Part shown: in pieces, positions 12,988 to 24,900 of the stretch | Layout: every line of letters begins with the position of its first letter | Numbering within the stretch: position 1 is the first letter of the stretch | Source of the DNA: Schistosoma haematobium | Taxonomy: Eukaryota > Platyhelminthes > Trematoda > Strigeidida > Schistosomatidae | Assembly: GCF_000699445.3 (NCBI RefSeq) | Contig: NC_067199.1 | Location: forward strand, 32,844,902 to 32,908,901 | Length of the DNA stretch: 64,000 nt | Reading direction: 5' to 3' | Notes under the pieces: generated by a model | Told to the model about the DNA's origin: nothing | The model's database searches: none | What the model saw: only the letters and a program-made list of their open reading frames with translations | Position numbers and translations under genes: made by a program

Positions 12988-15900
12988 GTAAGTTGCTTTT
13001 CTCTTCCCTTCTATAGATAAAAAGACATTTCCAACTACACCTAAATTCCATGTCAAATTACTTATATCCTTAGCAAAATAATGATAGTGTGCTTAACATC
13101 ACTTATATAACTGATACTCTGATAAACTAACGATTGGACATTTTTTTAATAAATCGGTATTTATAGTCAATCAAAACAAAATCAGAAATTCTGTTTGTTT
13201 TCAAAACCAAGATGGTAATAATAATCGTACGAAATATTTGCTTCTAAATGAAGCATGCTAGTTTTCTTACCAGTTATACTGTATAAACAGTAATAGTCCT
13301 ATATCGTTTCATTCTTTATGAGATGAAATTAAATTGAATGAAGTCAAAATGATCGAAAAGCCATTTTGTTTACTTTAGTGTATAATAGAAATGTGGATAT
13401 GAAATTAAAAAATCTGCATTTTTGACACTTTTCACATAAACAGTTATTTCAAAGTATTACTTTTAGCGAAATGAAGAGAATTAGGAAACTTTTCTTAATG
13501 TATAAAGCACTGGATGGCCGTTTCGTCCTGGTATGGGACTCCACAACAGTAGGCATTCACGATCCTAACCCGCGAGATTCGAACCCAGAACATGTCGGTC
13601 TTGCGCGTGAGAACTTAACCTCCAGACCACTGAGCCTAAATCCAACAATGTTAATGTCTAACTTCAACCAATCCACGAAATCGTTCCACCGTCCCATAAT
13701 AAAACGAAATGGCCATTCAGTGTTTCCAGGTTTTCCATGGTGGTCTAGCTTCAATTGACTGATGAATTAACTATTAGAAATTACTAAAATGTCTACGAAC
13801 ACCCTCCCTATCTGATTAGAATGAATTCATATTTAACAATTTTCTTAATTCTACAGGGTCATGTCTAGAGTAATAAAATCTGACAAGTAAACAGAGAATG
13901 GTGAATATTTTTTTATTGGACAGTTAATAAGCAACATCTTCCTCAAATAATAATTTAGATTATTTTGACAGTGTTTTTGTTAATAAATTAACCATTCTAG
14001 TCTTTTTAAAGCATATGACCGCCATAATAACTGTCAACTAATAAATTACGAATTACTGTATGAGAATCGAATTACAATTAATGCTACATTATAAAAAATA
14101 TAAGTTAATTATCAACCAACAGAATATTTTTAAACTTTTCTGGCTTAAAGAGGACATTATTGTTAGATGCGAGAGGAGAATTAGAGAGTGATGTAACATT
14201 TAGAGTCATTATCGTAGATTAGTTATTCACTTACTGCCGCAATTTTGCATCACTAATGACTTGTGTACAAATTATGATCTCTCATTTCTGGTACTTTGCG
14301 TTCGTGTGATTAATGTATGTAAACTTATTGCGGTTGCGTCACACTTATAAGTTTATAGGGTTTTATGTAGGTCTTCTGACTGGCTATTGGGAAAAAAGTC
14401 CTTTGGTTGTTGTCTGTTATTCCTACTATTGATCGAAGTGAAGGTCATTAGTATGATAGGTGTAAGGTGAACTAGTAAGAAGTAAACTCTATAATCAAGT
14501 GTTCCGATCAACTGGGCAATATAAGAACGATTACGGAATCTAGCTTCTACACATTGAATAGTTTCAGATAACTATCATTGGTTTTGATTAAATCTGTTGA
14601 TCCTTTCAAACATGAATCAAATGACATGTTTGTCCTATTTTGAAATGATCATTTCTAATTACTAGTAACCGATAGATATTTGGTGCTCACAAGAAGATTT
14701 CGGAGCATATAGAAATCACTTCGAACGACAGCGAATCCTACTACTGAACGACGACAAACATCGTATGTTCAGAGAAATGTAACCATGTACAGTACTGCTG
14801 CATTTTTATAAGAACTTTGTATCGCTATACACACTGAATAGTTTAGCTTTGTAAGCCCAAACTCCGACAGCGCAGATATTCTTGTTTACTTTACACTTAA
14901 CAGTGTAATCAAATCACTTAATTTTCCTCAGCACCCACTTTAAAAATCCACCTTTGTAGTTATATTTACTCCACTCAACCTTAATTTAACTTGTATTCTT
15001 AAACGGGTTGTTCTTTTCAAGGTATGAGAACAATGAATCAGGCTATTCAAACTGTACTAAAGAACGTACATCCAAATCAATGGCTTCCAGTATATGTTTC
15101 AATATCTCCATCAACAGTCAATTTCGTAAGAAATTTACAACTTAAAACCTAACGAACTTTTTTTCTGAATAAATAGTTTAGTCAATCTTAAACCAAATCG
15201 TGGCTTTAGGGACTTATTTAAATTTGAAAAACGTTCTTATTGCTAAGCATAATTATGCAAGTAATTTGCAAAAAAAATTTGATTGACGCACTGACTCTCT
15301 TCACCTAATTTTCTTTGTAAATAATGCCTTTTGATGAGACTTATCATGATAGTCGAACTATGCTGTGAATGCATGGAAGATATAAATGTTGTTTAAAAAC
15401 ATTCTGTTCACTACGGAACCTGGTTATCTCGGGTTCCATTCGATATGTTGTCTGATGTTCTCAAATTTAAATATTTCACTGAATGATATCATTTTATCGT
15501 GCAGAGAACTATCAATACATCAGAACGAAAATTCATAAGTACTTTACATTGTAAAAATTACGTTAGATCCTATAAACAGAAATTGTTTGATTGTGGAATA
15601 ACTCAAACAGACTAAAATCAAGTTGTTCTGGGTTGAATCTTCAAAAACCGACCAGATTTGGTAATTTATTGACTGGAATTCATTATCCTAGTCCCTGATC
15701 TTTTGTTCAGTAGTTCAAATACAAAGACAAGCACACAAAATAAGTTCTAAAGACTTCTCTGAAAAATAAGTTGAATATAATTATTCACCGAAGTGTTTCA
15801 TAATGTGGAAAAAGTTGCCTACCACTCTGTAGTAATCGTTTGGTCATTTCATACATCCTGATCGCTTGACAAGCCTAAATAAAGCGAGAAGAACCAGATT

Positions 15901-18900
15901 CGAAGAATAACATGAATTCATTATATTTGATAACTTCTCATCAGCTACTAATGATCTAAGTTTACATTGGTAACATTATTATAGAAAGTTTCACAGTAAT
16001 CATTTAACTTTAGATCAAAACTACTTAAGAAATTGGGAGAGGAACACAACATACTTATCACAATGGTTACTATTAACTGGTATTTACATGTTGAAGACGA
16101 AACCATATAAAGAAGAGGTTCGAGTTACAAAGAATTATGAAGAAACAACAAATAGAAAAAGATTGTTGAAAAACATCTTCGAACCCTAATCTTCCCGACT
16201 AATATTTATACTTTTACTATATCTACAATTATGGGATTTGAATCGCCAATTGTATATCTGTGCTAATGTGATATGGCAACTCAAACCGATGTACGTACGT
16301 ACGAAGTTCTACGTTGTTGCTAACGGACTAATTGTTGAAAAACGTTTAATGATCAAAGGAACTAGTTGACATAAAACAAAAGTTAACGTCTTGATTACAT
16401 TTTAATGAAATTCCTATAAGTTAAAAATTATAATAAAAAAGATCATGTAATCAACAAAAGTTATTCTGTGGTTTGCTAGATGAAAATACATTCAAATTAC
16501 TGCAGTAAACTTATTTTATGGATTTCTCAAATTCATCGATACTCTCCTATCAAGCGAATAAAGAAAACACTATTTAAATCTACATTAAGTTAGTTTTCAG
16601 TACATATAAATAGTCCGAAACCTGAGATGGTGAAGATTTGTAGTTCAGGTGAGTGATTTTGGTGGAGATTTGTTCTCTATAAACCATCCAGCTCCGAGAA
16701 CAAAACTCCATCAAAGTCCGAAACCTCGCAGAAGTTATCACTATAAGTTACAGGTCTAAATCTTAAATAAATATGATAATAAGGAGTATTCAAACTGATT
16801 TTTTAATTAAGGATTCTCAAAACAGTGCAATTTAAGACAGGTAGAACTAAATAAACACAACTAGACAAATTATATTTGAAATTCACAATAAAGCACCCAA
16901 TCAAATACAAAAGAATCATCATTTAGTACAAATACCACAATAAGACATCACTCCTCTTAAAGTAATGAAAACATTATTGATAAACAGTGACAGAAATAAA
17001 ACTTAGACTAAAGACCAAGTACTTAACATCATGCATAGAATATTTCATTGATATCTTATTTTCAGCTTGTTCATAAATCACTTAATCAACCCCATGTCTT
17101 TCTCCGACAAAATGCTATTTTACTAGTATAGGGGTTGTGGAGATTATTAAGTTTTTGATTGAGATCATGAACCGATTGATGTTAGACCATCACAATTGAA
17201 AACCTGGAAGCACTGGACGGCCGTTTCGTCCTATTGTGGGACTCCTCAGCAGTGCGCATCCACGATCCCGCGAGCGGGGTTCGAACCCAGGGCCTTCGGT
17301 CTCGCGCGCGAACGCTTAACCAACTGGACCACTGAGCGTTCGCGCGCGAGACCGAAGGCCCTGGGTTCGAACCCCGCTCGCGGGATCGTGGATGCGCACT
17401 GCTGAGGAGTCCCACAATAGGACGAAACGGCCGTCCAGTGCTTCCAGGTTTTCAATTGTGATGGTCTAACATCAATCGGTTCATGATCTCAATCAAAAAA
17501 TGCTATTTTGTTTTTTTCTTGTTGAATGTAATCACACTTAAACTTTATAGTTCCCATAATCCTAATGTAACTGTCAGTAACAACCAAAGTCTGATTAAAA
17601 TGTGTTTATTCAACATGGAAATAGCTTTAACCATGAACCGACTTCACCAATAAAGCTATTTGAAAGCTTTTTTACACTAATGACTTTAAAAGGGGTCATG
17701 ATTAAGACTAAAATTCATACAGGGAACACGGTAACTCTGAGTCACCATTCAATGATTCGTATTTCCGGCTACACTCGATTAACGATATTTTCGAGCTATC
17801 ATTTAATGTTATCAATGATAGCCGTCTCATCCAAAATGTGGTTGAAAACCACCAATCATGATTTGTCGCTATAACTTTAAGAACTCTTTCTCTCCCTTTC
17901 TGAAGTCAAAATATATTAGACTTCGCAGAACTGAGATTTTTCACTTAATTTTACTATTAAAACACATTTATAAACTGTTATAGATATGAAAACATCGACC
18001 GTTTGCTTGGTAATTAGTAAACTGTTAATACACATTTAAGTATAAAATAGTTGTATAACCGTTTTCCAAAAACAAATGTTGATTTGAAAGATATTAGCAG
18101 ATATGAAAGTCAAACATTTAGTTTAGTATAGATTTTTTAAAACTTGTTTATAGCCTAAACGATATTATTTTTCGGTAAACTATTTATTGTTTTGTTAATG
18201 TACTTGATAAAAAGATATTTCAAATCATTATCTTGAAATAATGAAGATTTACAGCCCAAATGGATGTTCTTGGAGGTGCTTTATTCCATGAGCTAGATAG
18301 CTTAACTGTAGAACTTCGACTGTTGTTCTGGTCAACCTCATCAGACCTTACTTCACATAGAAGTCATGAAGTAAAGTGCTAATTGTAGTGAGCAAAAACA
18401 CCATTGGGAACAACCGAATGTGTTTGACGCAAAACTACAGGACTTGTTAATAAAATCTAACAATCATAAAGTAAATGCTTAATTTGCAAAATGTCCATCA
18501 ATTGTCGTAAAATGACTCAGACTTCATTGTTCTTGCATTTTCATATAAATTGCATTCTGTTTCCATTCTTTACTGTTCGATCCTCTTGTCTCTCTGCTGT
18601 CAGACCTTCTGTTCACGACGAACATCATATACTACTTATGTTAATATAAGTAGTACACACCACACTAATGATGCTCTTCAATACGATAATGAAAGCTCTT
18701 CAATTAAGTTATTTTGAATTGAATGTGAAGCTACGTTTTACTACTCAACCAAACGGTTTCCAAATAGTGCCTTTTTAGCTTTTTGAAGCAAAACTCAAAA
18801 AGAAATGTCATGTAATTCCAATCCTGAAAAGTAACTTTAATATAATTTTATGGAGTATTTAAAATTCTGTTAATCGATGAGAAAGAGTTTTGTGTACAAT

Positions 18901-21900
18901 CATAAAGCATAAATGAAGCCATGTGACTGCATAGCATGTGAGATGCCTAATAGTTCTAAAACAATTTGTGTTGACAACGTGAATCGGTAAGAACTAGTCC
19001 CCTTTCTGTTTGTTTAAAGTTAAATCTTAGAATAATCATATTCTGAATGATGCATACTTTTTCCCAAAACAATTTAAATATGAACATCAGAATATTGTAT
19101 CATAGAACTATATAATTTAATTTATATCATTTTGTTCTCTCTTGTATTAGTATTATCAAAAACATATTGTTGTAAATCTTCGCGTTTGCTCAGTTCCATT
19201 TTTTGGGATTTACAATAAAGATGAAAAGTAAGTATACTGCGCCTTTTTTGTTGCATCTGAATAAAATGATAGACGTTTAAACAAGAGAATCAGTAAAATT
19301 CTGTAGTTCATGTATGTAATGATTCATACAGAAATGATAAACTATAATTTTATAGAACTTTGGTTCGTATCTAAGCATTTTTGATGATTACGATCGATAT
19401 CATACTCAAGCACTCAAGATCAATTAAAATCACCTCATCAAATCAATACTTAAGTAGTTAGTTCTTAATACTACTTCTGTGTTTATAGAAATATGCTTCT
19501 CTGATTATCGATGTACTAATATGAGCGAAGACTACCTGTTGTAATCCACACTGATTACACCTCGAATTTCCAATGTGGACACAAAAACAGCAAAGCAAAC
19601 TGTAACGTATCCGTTTACCTTGTTTTCTCCAGTACTTCAGTTGCGCACTCATTGTTAATGTTTTTTTCCCTAAGGGCCTAATGGCTTATCCGATTTAGTT
19701 GGGCGGGACTAACACACTGATTTCACCAAACATCAAAGCCACTAGGGAACTTGAATTTGAAAGAATTTTAGTATAATAATAATATTAGTAGTAGTGCCTT
19801 TATTCAATATTATATTTTTGGTACAATATAGAATTCTCAGAGCAAAGAATTCCAACACGTTTCCTTTTCTTATTTCTTGATCGATCCTTGCGATAAATAT
19901 TGAGTGGTCGCCAGTTAGATGTTAGCAGTTGAGGAATCAACATCTGAATAATGTATATTTTTTTCGATGGATATTGTCAGTAACCAAAATGTCTTTGATT
20001 GTGCTCTTTCCTAACTTGTACAGTGAAATGTCGTAAACCTTTCACAAACGCTCCTGAATAGCTTATGCGACTAACGGGCATAATGATGTGTTAAAATAAA
20101 CAAGAAAACAGAAAACTTGTTGAAATATCCATATGGCAGGCACAGGTAACCCAGATATTCAAACAGGCCACCTGATATTATTATACTTAACTAAATCACA
20201 AGATAGTCATTAATTTGACAAGTTAATACAAGAATCTTTAATAAAGTCATGATTTTGCAACAATCAAAAGTCTAAAATTATGATTTCATTTGATCTTAGC
20301 TCTAGTTGAACAAATACAAATTCTAGAATCATTCATCCATACAACATTAAAAAATAAACATATTCAACTGTTTGTATTAAGTAGGAACATTGACATTTTG
20401 ACAAAGCTTTAAATTTTCTGTAAACATTTCAAACTATAATATATCACAATTAATATTACATAATATTTAAGTTTGTAAAGTTACTTATAGACTATGAAAC
20501 CCTTCACATGACCTTCAGTGCTGTTTGAATGAATTAATGATTCTTTTGTACTTGTTCAATGCTTGATTTCGAATTCCAAATACAGTGCATCCGTTCGTGC
20601 TTATCTAGTACTTCTTGGTCCGATTACGTTATTTCCGGGATTCTTAGTTCGCACTATAATTCAAATACTCCCAATCATCATAGTGGCGTCGCGACTGAGC
20701 CTATGATGGAACGGTTGGACATACATTCAGATTTTGATGCTTTTGAGGATTACTTTGAAAGGTTCGAAATCTGGGCTATGACTAGGGAAGATGATGAGGA
20801 TGTTAATATTGTAGCACATTTCCTCACATTCATCGGAAAAGCAGCATATAGCTTATTAAAAACTCTGGCTTTACCGGAAAAGCCCATTTCGCTTTCTTAT
20901 ACAACTCTCAAGGATCTACTGCTAGACTATGTTAAGTATACAAATTTCGAATGTGGTAAAGGAGGAAGATTTTGTAAAATGATTCATGAAGATATAAAAA
21001 ATTCCACTACATTACTACGTCATCCCAACCCAGTGCATACTCAAGGTTATGCAGATAATTCATTGAGGAGTTGCGATGCAATTCACGGAGATGGGCACAA
21101 ATTTGGTAAATGTTTATCCTGTTGCAGGTTCTACTCTCTTAATTCATGTAAATTTCATAATTCTAAGTGCTTTAAATGTGATGATATTGGACATATTCAG
21201 TCAGTTTGTAATACTACTGTTCATTTTGCTGCAACTAATATTAAGACTTGCAATTCTCATTCTATTAAGTTGAGTATTTATAATGATTCTTAGTTCATAC
21301 TATAATTCAAATACTCCTAATCATCATACCTTCTTTCACTTAAAAGTTACGAGAAACTGGATAGAAATATTTCTTTGTTATCTTTTATTTATTTCATATA
21401 CCTTTTCTTTAAAAAAATTACTTTTCAGAATTTGTGGTATTATACAACATACAGCTGATAATTTATTTTTATGTCATGTTTTAACTTGTCCAACAAATGC
21501 TATGGAATTATGTAAAATACTTAAAGCAGCTTGTGAAGTAAGCCATTACAAAATGATTCTATTTATAAATTTTATAATAATTAGTGAGATACATTATGAA
21601 TAAAATAAAATTCACTTCCAGTTTCATAAGTTAGTGACTATTTAGATTAAGTAGCTCAACAGATAATTCATTTAAAGTTTACATCGAAAATTACAAAATT
21701 TAGAGTTTTAGTATTAATATCACAATTGGAAAGAAGGTACATTCAGTTGAGAAGTCCTAAATAGTACGAAATATGCGTCGTTGATTCCATCATTAGTTAA
21801 TAGTCAACTTTACTTAATAACTCACAACCGTTGTTGCTACCTTGACGTGGTGGTCGGGCTTGCCTACCGTGATGAAGCAACCAAGCTATACTGGCTGGAA

Positions 21901-24900
21901 CAGCCGTTCTTCAAGGTCCTACCATGCCAGACAGGTCGGTTGAAGAGCGGTAAGACTAAAAGCAACAAATCCAAGGTCCGAAGGCGAAGTCGTACTGCTG
22001 ACTGTACAGAGGTGTGACAGTAGTAAGGTGTTTCCTTCAGACAACCGGCATGACAGTGATGCTGCCTTCCCACAAGGAGAGGTGGGGTTAGAAAAGGTCG
22101 ACCCGAACAATGCACACCCCGCCTTATCCCACGGATATCCGTTCCGGCGGTAAGGTCCCAAAAAGTACGGAGCTAACACAAAAATTACCCATAAAAAGGT
22201 CGTGTGTGACCGACCTCAAGCAGTTGTCCCTTGAGCACTGCAGTCACGCTCTCAGGCTACTAAGACCACCTCTAATCCAACTTCCTTTTCAGGTAACTCC
22301 AGAAGAACCTTTCCACGGTGTGGGCAACCGGAAAGTGATAACCGCTTTCATATCTTTAACAGCACTCAAGACCACTGTATTCATAATCAACCTCCCTTTA
22401 CTTAATAACTAGGTAATCGATAAAATTAGTGTACGACTGATTGAGTACTGAATAGTGACTAATGCCTGTTACTCTAGTCCTTTAGTGTTGACTGGATTTT
22501 ATTGAGCAAGTTGAAATAAGACCACTGGTATGAGTGACTTGATATTATGTTGAAGTGTTAGGTGGTTGAAGGTAGTGAGCAAGAAACCCTGGACATAAAT
22601 TTGGTGCCATTTGACACTCATCAACAAAGCGTATCTAAAATTCGATCACCATTAAAGGACTAAACAAACATGAATGTTCACTACTAAGTGGCCAATCAAT
22701 TGTAGATATCTCAATCCTACAGGTAACTTGAGATCCGAATAGCTCAGCAGTAACATCTCAGATTGTGAAGCTAAGTGACCCGGGTTCGAATAGCACAGGG
22801 AGCATCAATACCCTCGGAGCTTCACGTATGCTACGCTGACCATTGCCAGCAAACTCGAAACCTAGGCCGCGTTTCCTGTCGACTATTTCCAGTCACCTAG
22901 GATTAAACGTACTATTATTTGATCTTAAAGAAGTACATATTATAGAAAAGCTGAGAAAATTAAAAAAACTAACAATTATGCTCGTCATCAAACCACGATC
23001 CACTATTTGTTAATAATGGCCGATTTCAAACTTTGAGAAATTGTTGAATTCACAGAATCCTACCGAACATTCACAAGACTTGTTCATTAATGAAAAACCA
23101 GCGATCATATTTGACTAAGCTTTAAAAATCAGAAATATCTTATGACATATTACCCTCTAAGTTTACTTCTTGCAAGTACTTTTGACTACCAACGGTGATT
23201 CCTAGTTGCTTTTATTAACTGTCCAGAAGTAGATATCATACAGACATTCTTTTAAAACCAATAACAGTTAATTTCTTGTGCATTTTCCATGCTGTTCATC
23301 TGTTTTCATCCATTTACAATGATTTTTGGTCTTTCAATATTTCTCACTAATATCAGTATCATTATTATTACTTTGTAATCTCTAACTTTCTGCTCATTCG
23401 GTTTAAATAAATTGGTAAATCAAATCAGTAGATATTTGTACCAGGTTTAATACTATGCAAATATATGTCTACCTTACATTCGTGGCACAAGTGAATGACA
23501 TCAAGTAGACAATGCACTGTACTCTAATTATTTTAAACCTAAAATATCACCCTGGAATTTCATAATAGGTTTTTACCAAGTTGTGCAATGATCATCTCGA
23601 ACTGTGGAGTGCGGACACTACATCTATGAAGCAGATTGCCCACTCAAATTGTTTAATAAGTATTTGCTATAAACACATTAATAACAATTGACTTATTTCA
23701 AAAGAACCACTGAAACTAGTCAGACCCGTTTCCCATTTAGTTTGTTTGGTGTAAATAGATTGAAACCGTAGGAGAGAATAATTAAAATATCTCGAATTTC
23801 CAAAGACCATATTTCAAAAGCTATGGCATGTAAGACTTGAATAAACTAAAATCCGATAACCAGTTATAATTTAACCAACCAGGATATAACGGTTGTTCTA
23901 GTTAAGTTCGTAATCTTAACAGAATAAAATTGTTAAATCTCCTGAGAATGATGATCTTATGAATTACAATTGTATGAAAATGGTTGTCATTAAGAAATTG
24001 CACGGACCTAATAATTACTTATGATTATTTAACATCATCCTAGTCGGAGAATTTAAATTAGTACTGAATCGCAGTCACTTAATTCTATATTGGTCAAATT
24101 ACTGTGAAGTGAATTATGATCATTTCTGGCACTATAAGCTCTCTAATCTCAAGAAACGATCTCCTAATACACCAGATTAAACTATGTCACTTCTGGTCCT
24201 ATGCAATAACAGGACTATAAGAATTTAACGATCAAAAATGAAAAGGATGAGTTAATTTATCAATTATTGTTGTAAATGAGAGATAACTTGATTTTTACAG
24301 AAACTGATTTAGCTAAAGCTACGTCTAAAATTTCATTTCTGCAGTTACGCTATCAACAATGTGTGGACTCAAGAATGTTTAACACTCACAAACCAAGTAA
24401 TAATTCATTAGATGAATCAAAAACGAGATTAGTAGGACATTCAGATGTAAGTTTTTTTCTTTCTTAAAAGTATTTATAATAATAGGATGGTTATTTTTGG
24501 CAAAGATCATCTCATCAGTACACTTAATTGGTAATTATGTTTAACGTTTACAGTCACACTAGACAAGTAATGAGATTCGGTCCAACTAGTGATCAGATGT
24601 AATTTAAATGAGCTAAAAGACAAAACTCCGAAACTTGTAAACCTCTGAGATTCCTCACAGTTTCGATTACTCTTTGTTGCTGAATGTCGATAAGCATAAA
24701 ACCCAGGTTCGAGATTTATAACTACCTGGAAATAACAAGCGCACCACGACACCGTGTCAATACCATTACGTTATTCATCACATTGTCAGCTTCATCAATA
24801 AAATCCGGTTACTACAGTAAACAAGACAATAACTCCACTTAGTTTCAAACCTACCACTTACAATGAACACGTCAGACAGTACATGTAACATTAAACCATG

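Larger units (their letters stand above)
17152..17499. repeat. Perfect inverted SINE dimer: 165-bp arms, 18-nt spacer, two hammerhead domains
   Basis: Arms 17152-17316 and 17335-17499 are exact reverse complements by reading, with spacer 17317-17334. Each arm holds tRNA-like promoter parts (box B ggttcgaacc), a hammerhead domain and the SINE tail. The spacer carries box A of the left copy. AAAATGCTATTTT at 17109-17121 and 17497-17509 is a 13-bp target-site duplication, so the palindrome was inserted as a unit. The left copy keeps the longer 3' tail (ggggttgtggag); the right one lacks it. Confidence 0.9.

Noticed and set aside
17182..17455. Overlapping ORFs on both strands with the same protein (MKTWKHWTAVSSYCGT...)
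   Set aside because: They are translations of the two arms of the SINE palindrome. Identical products on opposite strands come from the inverted repeat, not from genes.
21864..22412. ORFs of 78-100 codons on both strands
   Set aside because: Fall in the GC-rich non-LTR leader-like block; no domain or splice support.
22735..22910. tRNA gene
   Set aside because: Box A and box B are present but no cloverleaf forms; a SINE head fits better.
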